From positions 62,001 through 126,000 of the forward strand of contig JADJVW010000010.1 of assembly GCA_016710365.1 (NCBI GenBank): DNA of 64,000 nt, written 5' to 3'. Below, piece by piece: positions 9,216 through 17,854 of this stretch. Both the position numbers and the translations under genes were made by a program. The stretch comes from Candidatus Caldilinea saccharophila. Its GTDB lineage: Bacteria; Chloroflexota; Anaerolineae; Caldilineales; Caldilineaceae. The first letter of the stretch is position 1, and the number at the start of each line of letters is the position of its first letter. The notes below the pieces were generated by a model. That model saw nothing but the letters and a program-made list of their open reading frames with translations. It searched no databases and had not been told where the DNA came from.

Positions 9216-10152
9216 GACCACGCAGGTTAGGCGCTTCTCCCCGCGCCGTGAGCTTGGGCACACCGGATTCATCGCTAGCGCTCTGGGCAGCGGCGACCTG
9301 GCCGACCGCAGCCTGCCGCTGGAGACGTGCGTCGCCACGCTGCGCCGCGCCATCGACGCCGGGCTGAATGTCGTCGACACCGCGCCCGGCTACGAGGAGG
9401 GCTATTCCGAGCAGATCGTCGGGCAGGCGGTCAGAGGCGTGCGCGATCGCCTCTTTATCGTCTCCAAGATCGACGACCTGCTCGACCCGGTCGCGCCACA
9501 GATCGAGGCGTCGCTGCGCCGCCTTGAACTGGCGTACACCGATGCTTTTGTCTTCCACGGCTTGTCGGACATGACAATTTTTGAGCAACTGGCCGCGCCC
9601 GGCGGTGGTTTTGACCAGCTTGCCAAGTGTATCCAGGCCGGCAAGACGCGCTTTGGCGGCATCTCCTCGCACCATCCCGATGTGCTCAAGGCCGCCATCG
9701 AAGCCGGTCTGTGCGACATTGTGATGTTCCCAGTCGGGCCGTTTGTGGACGAACGCTACATCACTGGGATTCTGCCGCTGGCCAAAGCGCGCGGCGTGGG
9801 CAGCATCTGCTTCAAGACCTTTGGCGCCGGTAAGCTGTTGGGCGACACCGCCGGCTATAACCAGCCGCTGCAACTGCGCCCGCGCGGCAAGCTCTCCTCC
9901 GGCGGCGTGGATGATGCCGTGGCCGTGCTGCCGCGCCTGACAGTGAGCGAATGTCTGCACTACACGCTGACGCTCGACCCAGACGTGGCGCTGCTGGGGC
10001 TCAGCTTTCCCAACGAGCAGGATCAGGCCTTTGCCGCGGCGCAGTCATTCCGGCCGTTGACGCCAGAAGAAATGGCAGAGCTTCGCACACGTGCAGTTGA
10101 GGCGCGGCAGGACAAAGGGCCGTGTTGGTGGAACCCTGATCCAAATGCATAG
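9181..10152 (+). CDS. Aldo/keto reductase family protein
   Basis: NAD(P)H-dependent oxidoreductase with the (beta/alpha)8 fold. RELGHTGFIASALGSGDL at the start, ATLRRAIDAGLNVVDTAPGYEEGYSE (catalytic Asp and Tyr), LFIVSKID (catalytic Lys), SLRRLELAYTDAFVFHG (His) and RFGGISSHHPDVL are present, and it ends CWWNPDPNA. The natural start is unclear because the first codons overlap the RelE-like toxin gene; ATG 9181 is used here and homologues would begin nearer RELGHTG. Substrate unknown, and no evident link to lysine synthesis. Confidence 0.8.
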   Translation: MPSESLISKIDETTQVRRFSPRRELGHTGFIASALGSGDLADRSLPLETCVATLRRAIDAGLNVVDTAPGYEEGYSEQIVGQAVRGVRDRLFIVSKIDDLLDPVAPQIEASLRRLELAYTDAFVFHGLSDMTIFEQLAAPGGGFDQLAKCIQAGKTRFGGISSHHPDVLKAAIEAGLCDIVMFPVGPFVDERYITGILPLAKARGVGSICFKTFGAGKLLGDTAGYNQPLQLRPRGKLSSGGVDDAVAVLPRLTVSECLHYTLTLDPDVALLGLSFPNEQDQAFAAAQSFRPLTPEEMAELRTRAVEARQDKGPCWWNPDPNA

Positions 10153-10206
10153 AAAACTATAAACTAAACCCGTTGTCCTTTGACGGCAGGAAAGGAACAA
10201 GAACGA

Positions 10207-11649
10207 GTGGCAAACGAACAGGCGCTGATATCGCGCACCGATGACTTCAACGAATGGTATAACTCCCTGGTCTTGCGCGCCGAGATGGCAGATTATGGCC
10301 CGGTGCGCGGGACGATGATCGTACGCCCCTACGGCTGGGCGCTGTGGGAAAATGTCCAGCAGGCGCTCGACCGGCGCTTCAAGGCAACCGGTCACGAGAA
10401 CGCCGGCTTTCCGATGCTGATCCCCATGAGTTTTTTTGAGAAAGAAGCGAGCCACGTCGAAGGCTTTGCGCCGGAACTGGCTGTCGTGACGCACGGCGGC
10501 GGCGAAAAACTGGCCGAGCCGCTGGCGATCCGTCCAACCTCTGAGACCATCATTGGCCACACCTACGCCCGCTGGATTCAGAGCTATCGCGACCTGCCGA
10601 TTCTGATTAACCTGTGGAACAGCGTCATCCGTTGGGAGATGCGCACCAAGCTCTTTCTGCGCACGCTGGAATTCTACTGGCAAGAGGGACACACTGCCCA
10701 CGCCACGAGCGACGAAGCGCTCGAAGAAACGCAACGTATGCTCGATGTCTACGCCGATTTTGCGATTAACGATGCGGCGATCCCGGTCATTCGTGGCGAA
10801 AAATCCGAGAAAGAACGCTTCGCCGGCGCGCAGATGACGCTGACGATCGAGGCAATGATGGGCGACGGCAAGGCGTTGCAGTCAGGCACGTCGCACTACA
10901 TGGGACAGAACTTTGCGCGCGCGTTCGATATCAAGTTCCTTGACCCGAACAACGAGCAGCAATACTGTTATACCACATCGTGGGGCTGAGCACGCGCTTT
11001 GTTGGCGCCATCATTATGACGCACGGCGACGACAAAGGGCCTCGTCCTCCCACCCAAGCTGGCGCCGCTCCAGGTTGTCATCGTGCCGATCTACAAGGGC
11101 GACGCTGAGCGGGCGCCCGTTCTCGAAGCTGCCGCGGCGATCAAGCAGGAATTGATCGCGCAGAATTTGCGTGTCAAGCTGGACGACCGCGACAATCTCA
11201 CGCCCGGTTTCAAATTTAACGAGTGGGAGTTGAAGGGTGTGCCCGTGCGCATCGAGATCGGGCCGCGCGACCTGCAGAGCGGAACGGTGATGGTCGGTCG
11301 CCGTGATATTCCTGGCAGGGAAGGCAAGCAGATCTCGCCGCGCGCTGGGCTGGCGCAGCGCATCGATGACTTACTGGCGGAGATCCAGGCCAACCTGCTG
11401 GCCAGGGCGACGCAAGCCCGCGATGAACGCATCACCGATGTGACCAGTTACGAACAACTGAAGGAGGCCATCAATACCGGTTTTGCCCGCGGTTGGTGGG
11501 CCGGCGCGTGCGATGACGAAGAACACATCCAGGCGGAGACCAAGGCGACGCTGCGCTGCATTCCGCTCGAGCAGCCAGACGGTGACGGAACTTGTTTTTA
11601 CACGGGCAAGCCCGCCACCAAAGTTGCCATCTTTGGCCGGTCGTACTGA
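10207..11649 (+). CDS. proS: Prolyl-tRNA synthetase, class II archaeal/eukaryote-like type (frame broken twice near 10987 and 11041)
   Basis: Charges tRNA-Pro. Seen: DFNEWYNSLVLRAEMADYGP, class II motif 2 region LRTLEFYWQEGHTAH, SGTSHYMGQNFARAFDIKF, then GLSTRFVGAIIMTHGDD and LVLPPKLAPLQVVIVPIY (anticodon-binding domain), and a C-terminal zinc-ribbon-like domain ending KVAIFGRSY. A TGA at about 10987 follows TTSWG; adding one C restores GLSTRFVG, and an extra base near 11041 restores the frame. Because the gene is essential, these are probably sequence errors. The GTG at 10207 preceded by AGGAAAGG is preferred; a TTG at 10180 is an alternative. Confidence 0.9.
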
Positions 11650-11708
11650 TGAAGCAAACAGGAGCGCTGGGCGCGGCTTGGCCTCGGCGCAAGTAAAGTG
11701 AGCGATTG

Positions 11709-12899
11709 ATGCAAGCCACAACGATTGACATGAACCTGGCAGAACTCGAAGAATCCATCCTCGGCGGCACGACCGCGCGGCGCAACGACGCTGTCATTGC
11801 GCGCGGCGAGGGCTGCTGGCTCTACGCCACCGACGGCCGGCGTTATCTCGACCTGACCGCGGCGCAGGGCGTGGCGATGCTGGGACACTGCCACCCGGCG
11901 TTGAGCCAGGCCATCGCTGCGCAGGCACAGACGCTGATCGCCTGCCCCAACTTTCTCTACAACGACGTGCGCGCCCGCTTTGCCGCCAAACTGGTGGAGG
12001 TGCTGCCGCCGCATCTCAACCACATTTTCCTGGCCAACAGCGGCGCCGAAGCCATCGACGGCGCGCTCAAATTTGCGCGGCTGACGACCGGCCGCACACG
12101 CGCCATCGCCTTTCGCTCGGCGTTTCATGGCCGCACGGTCGGCGCGCTTTCGCTGACGTGGGAGAAGAAGTATCGTGAGCCGTTCCAGCCGCTGCTCGAT
12201 GTGACGCATCTGCCCTACAACAATCTCGCCAAAGCCGACGAGGCGCTGGACGAAAGCATCGCTGCCGTCTTTCTGGAAGTTGTGCAGGGCGAAGGCGGCG
12301 TCAACCTCGGCGACGGTGATTTTCTGCGCGGGGTGCAGCAGTTTTGCCGTGAGCGCGGCGCCCTGCTCGTCATCGATGAGATTCAGACCGGCTTTGGGCG
12401 CACCGGGCGCTGGTTTGGCTTCGAGCATCACGATCTACAGCCTGACATGATCTGCCTTGCCAAAGGGTTGGGCGCCGGCTTTCCGATGGGCGCCATCGCT
12501 TACACCGACTGCGTACAGGAGAAGCTCTACCCCGGCGCGCACGGCAGCACCTTTGGCGGCAACCCGCTGGCGAGCGCGGCCGGGCTGGCGGCGATTGAGA
12601 CCTACCAGGACGAAGGGCTGATCGAACGCGCGGCCGTGATGGGTGACCTCTTCCTACGCCGCCTGCGCGAGGAGCTGGCCGACGTCGTGCTGGTGCGCGA
12701 CATCCGCGGCATCGGGCTGATGCTGGCGGTCGAGCTGCGCCAGAAGGCCGGGCTGTATCTCAAGGCGCTGATGGAGGATCACGGCGTGCTGGCCTTGCCC
12801 GCCGGCCCGAACGTGATCCGCTTCCTGCCGCCGCTGGTCATCGCGGAAGACGAGATTGAGATTGGTGTGCGGGCGCTGCGTACTGTTTTACAGCAGTAG
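11709..12899 (+). CDS. lysJ: LysJ, LysW-gamma-lysine aminotransferase
   Basis: PLP-dependent class III aminotransferase converting LysW-aminoadipate semialdehyde to LysW-gamma-lysine, with an ArgD-like fold. Seen: GCWLYATDGRRYLDLTAAQGV, FLANSGAEAIDGALKFAR, AFHGRTVGALSLT, VIDEIQTGFGRTG, the PLP lysine in ICLAKGLGAGFPMGA and a C-terminal NVIRFLPPLVIAEDEI. 396 residues, normal. The ATG at 11709 follows GTGAG; a TTG one codon upstream is possible. It is placed between proS and lysK. Confidence 0.92.
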   Translation: MQATTIDMNLAELEESILGGTTARRNDAVIARGEGCWLYATDGRRYLDLTAAQGVAMLGHCHPALSQAIAAQAQTLIACPNFLYNDVRARFAAKLVEVLPPHLNHIFLANSGAEAIDGALKFARLTTGRTRAIAFRSAFHGRTVGALSLTWEKKYREPFQPLLDVTHLPYNNLAKADEALDESIAAVFLEVVQGEGGVNLGDGDFLRGVQQFCRERGALLVIDEIQTGFGRTGRWFGFEHHDLQPDMICLAKGLGAGFPMGAIAYTDCVQEKLYPGAHGSTFGGNPLASAAGLAAIETYQDEGLIERAAVMGDLFLRRLREELADVVLVRDIRGIGLMLAVELRQKAGLYLKALMEDHGVLALPAGPNVIRFLPPLVIAEDEIEIGVRALRTVLQQ

Positions 12900-12928
12900 G
12901 CGCAACTGTATAAATCAAGCAAAATAGA

Positions 12929-13022
12929 CCGCGGATGGAACGGATTAGGTGGATTCTCGCGGATTTAATGTGAAAACAATCCGTGATTTTTCCGCCTAAT
13001 CCGTCTAATCCGTGGTCTATTG
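12929..13022. repeat. CGGATT-family hairpin repeat between lysJ and lysK
   Basis: GACCGCGGATGGAACGGATT and GCGGATTT on the left mirror CCGCCTAATCCGTCTAATCC and CCGTGGTC on the right, giving a long imperfect stem. Related copies occur near 19.8, 21.9, 41.2 and 48.3 kb. It fills the lysJ-lysK gap and might affect readthrough or mRNA stability. Confidence 0.7.
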
Positions 13023-13063
13023 TGTAAAACTCCACCAGTGTGCCAGCTTGCAGGGTAGCAAAC

Positions 13064-14410
13064 ATGAATCGAGAGCAGGCAGTTGATCTATTGCGCGGGC
13101 TGGTGGCAATTCCGTCCCTCTCGCATCAGGAGGCAGAGGCCAGCGCGTGGCTCGCCGGGCAGATGCGCGCTGCCGGCTATGACCGCGCATTCGTCGATAC
13201 GGCCGGCAACGCGGTCGGCGAACTGGGCGCGGCGGACGCCGCCCGTGTCATCGTGCTACTCGGCCACATCGACACCGTGCCGGGTGACATCCCTGTGCGC
13301 ATCGAAGCGACGGCGGAGGGCGATGTGCTCTACGGCCGCGGCAGCGTGGATGCCAAAGGGCCGCTGGCGACCTTTGTGGCGGCGGCGGGCGTGTCGGCAG
13401 CACGTGGGCGCACGCGCACGGCGTGCGGCTGGTCGTCGTCGGCGCGGTGGAGGAGGAAGCGGCCACCAGCAAGGGCGCGCGTTTCATCCGCGACCGCTTC
13501 GAAGGCGTACAGGAGCCGCAGCCGCTCGCCTGTATCATCGGCGAGCCGAGCCACTGGACGCGCGTCACGCTCGGCTATAAGGGTCGCCTGCTGGTGGAGA
13601 TGGAAGCGGCGCAACCGATGGCGCACACTGCCGGGCCGGATGCCGGCGTCGCCACCGTGGCTGTCGACTTTTGGAATTGGGTGAATGACTACGCGGCGCG
13701 ATTCAATGCTGGGCGAGAAAAAGCCTTCGACCAACTGCTGCCCAGCCTGCGCCGCTTGGTCACTTTCACCGACGATGTCATGCACGATCACGTAGTTGCC
13801 AGCGCCGGCGTCCGTCTGCCGCTGGACTTCGACGCGGACTTTTTGCGGCGGAGGTGTGCGCGTGGGCGGCGGCGAGGGGAGACAAGGAGAGGGGAGATTC
13901 AGCTACTCTTCACTGATCCCAATCCCACAATCCCCAATCCCACAATCCCCAATCCCACAATCCCCAATCCCACAATCCCCAATCCCACAATCCCCAATCC
14001 CACAATCCCCAATCCCACAATCCCCAATCCCACAATCTCCAATCTCCCAATCTCCAATCTCCATCACCCCCGCACGTTCCGCCGAGATTACGATTCCCGG
14101 TCCTCTCACATCTATCACCCTGCGTTTCAGTTCCTACGAACCGGCCTGGCGCGGCGAGCGCAGCAACCCGCTGGTGCGCAGTTTTCTGGTCGCGTTGCGT
14201 GAAGTGGCGCCGGCGGAGAAGCTCGGGTTTGTGCTCAAGACGGGGACGAGTGACATGAACGTCGTCGGGCCGGCGTGGGGTTGTCCGATCGTCGCTTACG
14301 GGCCGGGCGACAGCAGCCTGGATCACACGCCGCACGAACACCTGCCGCTCGACGAGTACTGGCAGGCGGTGCAGGTGCTGGAGGCGACGCTGCGCACGCT
14401 GTGCGCCTGA
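13064..14410 (+). CDS. lysK: LysK, LysW-lysine/ornithine hydrolase, with repeat insertion (frame broken near 13410 and 13850)
   Basis: M20-family metallopeptidase releasing lysine from LysW. Seen: LLGHIDTVPGDIPV (metal His), YGRGSVDAKGPLA (bridging Asp), then in the next frame VVVGAVEEEAATSKGA (catalytic Glu) and CIIGEPSHWTRVTLGYKG, and finally KTGTSDMNVVGPAWGCPIVA with DHTPHEHLPLDEY (C-terminal His). The frame changes near 13410 and returns near 13850. Between about 13862 and 14062 the gene carries an eight-copy 15-bp repeat plus flanking element sequence, adding roughly 65 residues (pattern PQSPI) between VVASAGVRLPLDF and SITLRFSSYEPAWRG. Homologues have a short linker there. It is the last gene of the lysine cluster and converges with the DUF1028 gene (1-bp gap). 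Confidence 0.88.
13921..14062. repeat. Eight-copy 15-bp tandem repeat (AATCCCACAATCCCC) inside lysK
   Basis: Positions 13921-14040 are eight units of AATCCCACAATCCCC, the last slightly changed, followed by AATCTCCCAATCTCC that links it to the other elements. The unit is a multiple of three and contains no stop codon in any of its six reading frames (sense PTIPN, PQSPI, HNPQS; antisense IGDCG, WGLWD, LGIVG). Confidence 0.97.
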
Positions 14411-14411
14411 A

Positions 14412-15351
14412 TTAGAGCTCGATCAGGCGGCGTAAGCGCACGACATCTTGCGGCAGCAGGCCAGCGTCCGCCAGGCGCGGGATCAGTTCGCGCCAAACCG
14501 GCTGCACGGCATACACCCGGCGGAAATAGGGCAGCGCCGCGTCCAACTGGCCCGCATTCACGAGCGCACAGCCAAACCAAAATAAGCCTTCTGGGTTTAT
14601 GGGCATCAGGTCGGGCGCCTCGCTGAAGCGCGCCGCCGCGGCGGCTACTTTTGCCGTGGCGAGATTGTCGCCCTGCAACATTGCCTCCGCCGCGTTCCAG
14701 CCGTCGTAAGCGCGTCGCACGGTCAACAGCCGGCGCAATTCCACCAGCGGCTCCGGGTGATCGTCGACGCGCAGGTCAACGAGGCGATCCTGCCATGCCT
14801 GACCGGACGGGGCGGCGTTGACCACCACCATCGCCGCCGACTGCCGCCCGCGAATGTCGCCGCCCTCGGCTTCCGCCGCTTCCAGCGCCGCCATCATGCG
14901 CTCTGCCAGCTCGCCCGATGTCTCTTCATAGGTTTCCGCCATGGCATCCCACACCGTCGCGCGCAACATCAAATTGGCTTGCACCGAATAGCCGTCACCG
15001 GTGCGATGTCCGGCCGCGGCAATGCAGCGCTCCCCGGTGTGCGCGGCGACGTTGCCGTGGATATCCACCATGGCCACCTGCCGTCGCTCCTGTTGCGGGT
15101 CAGCAGCGATCAAACCGGCCAGCGCCTGGGATGCGCTTTTGCCCGCTTTCATCATCGCCAGGCCAAGCGCCATAGGAAATTTCAACAAAGGACTGGGTGG
15201 CGACCGCGCCGACGCCGGCTCCCACCCAAGGTACGGCGCTCCCCGTGCCAAAGTAGTGTGACTGCACCGCAACCCCAAGCTGGCCGACGCCAGGATCGAG
15301 TGCTACGATGGAGTAGGTGTGGGCGAGTTGCCGTTTGGTAAGCATGGACAT
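14412..15351 (-). CDS. DUF1028 family protein (frame broken near 15170)
   Basis: N-terminal-nucleophile-like fold of unknown function. The N-terminus MSMLTKRQLAHTYSIVALD, GQLGVAVQSHYFGTGSAVP and VGAVATQSFVEISYG lie in one frame; LGLAMMKAGKSASQALAGL, QVAMVDIHGNVAAHTGERCI, GYSVQANLML and RMMAALEAAEAEGGDIRGRQS follow in another, so a single indel near 15170 is inferred. DUF1028 normally covers about 200 residues. The extra C-terminus (from EPLVELRRLL to the end) is a helical, TPR-like tail. Start at 15351 is supported by AGAGGAG upstream. It converges with lysK. Function unknown. Confidence 0.8.
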
Positions 15352-15401
15352 TTCTTGCTCCTCTGTTGGTTTAACAGACTGCGTGAAAAACACTGCTATG
15401 G

Positions 15402-16037
15402 CTATCTTTTCACGCCTTGTGCTTTCGACAAAGCAAAACGGCGTTGCCAGAGGGCGATCTGCCCCATTGCCATCGCTGCTTTTCGCATCACCCACATCGC
15501 CCCTACATCCATTGAGACTTGGAGGGCGGCCCGGCGCGCCGAAGTAGCCAGGCGCTCGCCTTCCTTTTCGGAAACAGCCAATGCCAATGTCACGTGGGGT
15601 CGAAAGCTGGCATCGTCCAGCGTGGATTGGGTCCCGATACGGATCGTCGCCAAATTTTCGGCAAGGTCTGCTTGCAACGCATAGAGCGCGCTGTGTTGCG
15701 CCTGACTGTGTTGCGCCTGGCTGTGTTGCGTCTGGCTGTGGCCGTCTGTCAAGAAGAGCGCGGCATAGCCAGCGCGCGTATGATCGGCCACAAGTTCGAC
15801 GTGGGACAGATGCACGGCGAAAGGAGCATGTCGAAGCGCGACTTCCTCGATCAGCGCCATCAGTTTCGCCTCATCTGCCTTTGACGCAAAGGCAGGCAAC
15901 AGCGTCATGTGCCACCCCGCGGCTGGGATACTGGCGCCTGCGGCGTCCGTGGCCCACGCATCCAGCGCGCGCGTGGCAGCTTCCGGCAGCATCAGTTGGA
16001 CGCTGTACTGAGTGGGTTCTGACTTGGCCGCACTCAT
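15402..16037 (-). CDS. 2H phosphoesterase superfamily protein (2'-5' RNA ligase-like)
   Basis: Contains the paired H-x-T motifs of 2H phosphoesterases, HMTLL at about residue 43 and HVTLALA at about residue 148, in the two-lobed arrangement of LigT/cyclic-phosphodiesterase proteins. Predicted to act on 2'-5' or cyclic phosphate bonds in RNA or nucleotides; the true substrate is unknown. Residues about 99-116 are a tandem HSQAQ repeat encoded by 15-bp units, which homologues would not be expected to have. Its start overlaps the end of the upstream DUF429 fusion gene by four bases, implying co-translation. Confidence 0.75.
   Translation of the reverse strand: MSAAKSEPTQYSVQLMLPEAATRALDAWATDAAGASIPAAGWHMTLLPAFASKADEAKLMALIEEVALRHAPFAVHLSHVELVADHTRAGYAALFLTDGHSQTQHSQAQHSQAQHSALYALQADLAENLATIRIGTQSTLDDASFRPHVTLALAVSEKEGERLATSARRAALQVSMDVGAMWVMRKAAMAMGQIALWQRRFALSKAQGVKR
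15691..15740. repeat. 15-bp tandem repeat coding HSQAQ in the 2H gene
   Basis: Three units of CTGTGTTGCGCCTGR at 15691, 15706 and 15721, plus a partial fourth, are read on the minus strand as repeated HSQAQ/HSQTQ. The unit length keeps the frame. The sequence is unrelated to the AATCCCC family, but the behaviour (an in-frame expansion inside a loop) is similar. Confidence 0.9.
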
Positions 16038-17407
16038 TTTTCTTCCAGTTCGATGGGCTGGCGTCGATACCGGAAATCACAATAAGGCGCGCCCTGCATG
16101 ATCGTCTGCGTGCGCGTCAATTCGACGGCAGGGTTGAAGCCCTGGATCAGCGCCCAGTCGCGGTTGCAGGAGAGGACGGCGCCCAGTTCAGGGATGCCAA
16201 GCGCCTGATATAACTCAGCATAGCGGCAGCGCGTGACGTCGAAATTGAAATGGTCTTCATCCTGCGCCAATACCTCGATTTCCAGCGCATTATCTTGCGT
16301 CCAGAACCGTAATGAATCAGCGAAGGCGGCTAAGGAGTCATCTCCCATGCTTTTGGCAAGCTGACTGCCTTGTTCCTGCGCAATGCGGATGATCGCGTCG
16401 CGCACGACCGCGATCACCTCCTCACGGCCAAAAGCATCGCCCAGGGCGGCCACCAGCGGAGCCAGGATGCGCGCCTCAACCTCGCGGCGCGTGAGGACGC
16501 CAATGCGAGCGTTCAGTGTGTCAGCCGGCAGCGCATCAGCCGGCAGCGTGGGCACTGGCGGGGCAGTAGTTGGCGGGGCGGCAACAGGCGACGAGGGCGC
16601 AACGCCAGCCGCCAGACCTTCTGTCCCAGGTGAGTTCTGTAGCTTTGCCGCGGTGGGGGCCGGATAGGGGATGAGGATATGTCCCTCGTCTATACTCCCG
16701 TAGACGCGCTGGGAAGCTGGCCCATGCTGCCACGCATAAAACACGACATAGGCGCAGGTGATGGCGTCAAGCTTCTCTTCAAGTTCCTGTAACGCTCGTC
16801 CCCGCAGCCGTCCGGCGTCAAGCGCAGTCACCGGTTCGAGGCCGGCGAGCGATGGTTCGGCGTTGCTCAAAGTGGCGAGCAGTTGCTGGTAGCGCGCAAA
16901 CTCGGCGGCAATGGCTTCCCGCACGCGGCCCGATTTGCGTTTGTATTTAAGGGTGCGCGGCAGGTCGAAAAGCACCACGTGCGCAGGATGAGGGAACACC
17001 TCACAAATGTAGCGTTCCCTGCCGCGATGGGGAATCGGCGCGGTCTCGACGCAGCCAAAGCGTTTGCCCAGCCGCTCGACCAGCGCCTCGCCGCGCACGC
17101 TCCCATTGCGCGATAAGAGCGTGCGATTGGCCGGATACGCGCCGGCGTCGAACTTTCCCCATGCCAGCGAAACTTCATGGTCGGCGCGGCGACGTCCGCC
17201 CAAATTTGGCACGCGCAGCGGCGCATCGACGCCGATCACGGCAGCCGCGTCTGCGGGCAGGTGCGCGGCGATAAACGCTTCAATCGAAGCGTCGTCGGTG
17301 AGCAGGCCAGTAGCGGCGACCAAGACGCCCTCACAAATGACGGCGCCGCCGGTGCGGTTGCGCTCACTCCAGGCCAGATCGAGGCCGATAAAGACGGGTG
17401 ACGACAT
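16034..17407 (-). CDS. Fusion of DUF429 (RNase H-like) and L-2-amino-thiazoline-4-carboxylate hydrolase-like domain
   Basis: Residues 1-255 form a DUF429 domain: FIGLDLAWSERNRTGGAV, VIGVDAPLRVPN, RERYICEVFPHPAHVVLF and LDAITCAYVVFYAW, an RNase-H-fold predicted nuclease. A proline/alanine-rich linker follows at about 255-305. Residues 305-457 match the ATC hydrolase-like family: QLAKSMGDDSLAAFADSLRF, FDVTRCRYAELYQALGIPEL, LSCNRDWALIQGFNP and TIMQGAPYCDFRY. The two parts are in one uninterrupted frame, so the fusion is real in this sequence. Combined function is unknown. It is translationally coupled to the 2H phosphoesterase, hinting at a nucleic-acid or nucleotide-repair role, which is inference only. 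Confidence 0.75.
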   Translation of the reverse strand: MSSPVFIGLDLAWSERNRTGGAVICEGVLVAATGLLTDDASIEAFIAAHLPADAAAVIGVDAPLRVPNLGGRRRADHEVSLAWGKFDAGAYPANRTLLSRNGSVRGEALVERLGKRFGCVETAPIPHRGRERYICEVFPHPAHVVLFDLPRTLKYKRKSGRVREAIAAEFARYQQLLATLSNAEPSLAGLEPVTALDAGRLRGRALQELEEKLDAITCAYVVFYAWQHGPASQRVYGSIDEGHILIPYPAPTAAKLQNSPGTEGLAAGVAPSSPVAAPPTTAPPVPTLPADALPADTLNARIGVLTRREVEARILAPLVAALGDAFGREEVIAVVRDAIIRIAQEQGSQLAKSMGDDSLAAFADSLRFWTQDNALEIEVLAQDEDHFNFDVTRCRYAELYQALGIPELGAVLSCNRDWALIQGFNPAVELTRTQTIMQGAPYCDFRYRRQPIELEEK

Positions 17408-17465
17408 GGTGGACGGAACTCCTTAAAGCCGGCCGGGGAAATAGATCTTTTGTAGCGTGGCAGAC

Positions 17466-17834
17466 TTAGCTTTTGACAGTGGTTAGTTCGATCAGGTTGC
17501 CAAACGGATCGCGCACGAAGTAACGCGGCCTGTCCGGGATGGGCACGTCGCCCACTACACTGATGCCTGACTCGATCAGATGCAGACGCAGCGCCTCGAC
17601 ATCTTCGACCGCCAGACAGAAGTGGCGACCGGAGCGATCCTGACCCAGTGGCTCCTCCACAAAGATGTGCAATTCGCTGCTCGCGCCGATCTGGTACCAG
17701 AGCACGCCAAGCGTCTGCAGAGAGGGCGGCGGTGCAATTTCGGTTAAACCAAGCAACTCATCATAAAAAGCGCGTGCAGCCGCATCGCTTCCTGGCGGGC
17801 GGGCAATCGCGACATGTTGAAGCTGGACATGCAT
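17466..17834 (-). CDS. VOC-family (glyoxalase/bleomycin-resistance-like) protein
   Basis: 122 residues with two beta-alpha-beta-beta-beta half-modules: VQLQHVAIARPPGSDAAARA with FYDELLGL, then HFCLAVEDVEALRLHL and PRYFVRDPFGNLIELT, the typical C-terminal VOC signature. Metal ligands are plausible at the first-strand His, the HFCLAVED His and the terminal Glu. Start set at 17834 by AGGAGAG upstream; a longer open frame overlaps the LysM gene and is rejected. Substrate unknown. Confidence 0.8.
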   Translation of the reverse strand: MHVQLQHVAIARPPGSDAAARAFYDELLGLTEIAPPPSLQTLGVLWYQIGASSELHIFVEEPLGQDRSGRHFCLAVEDVEALRLHLIESGISVVGDVPIPDRPRYFVRDPFGNLIELTTVKS

Positions 17835-17854
17835 GGTGCAGCCACTCTCCTCGC

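Noticed and set aside
13903..14341. Antisense ORFs of IGDCG and WGLWD repeats opposite lysK
   Set aside because: They are by-products of the six-frame-open 15-bp repeat; no ribosome site or homologous domain supports them.
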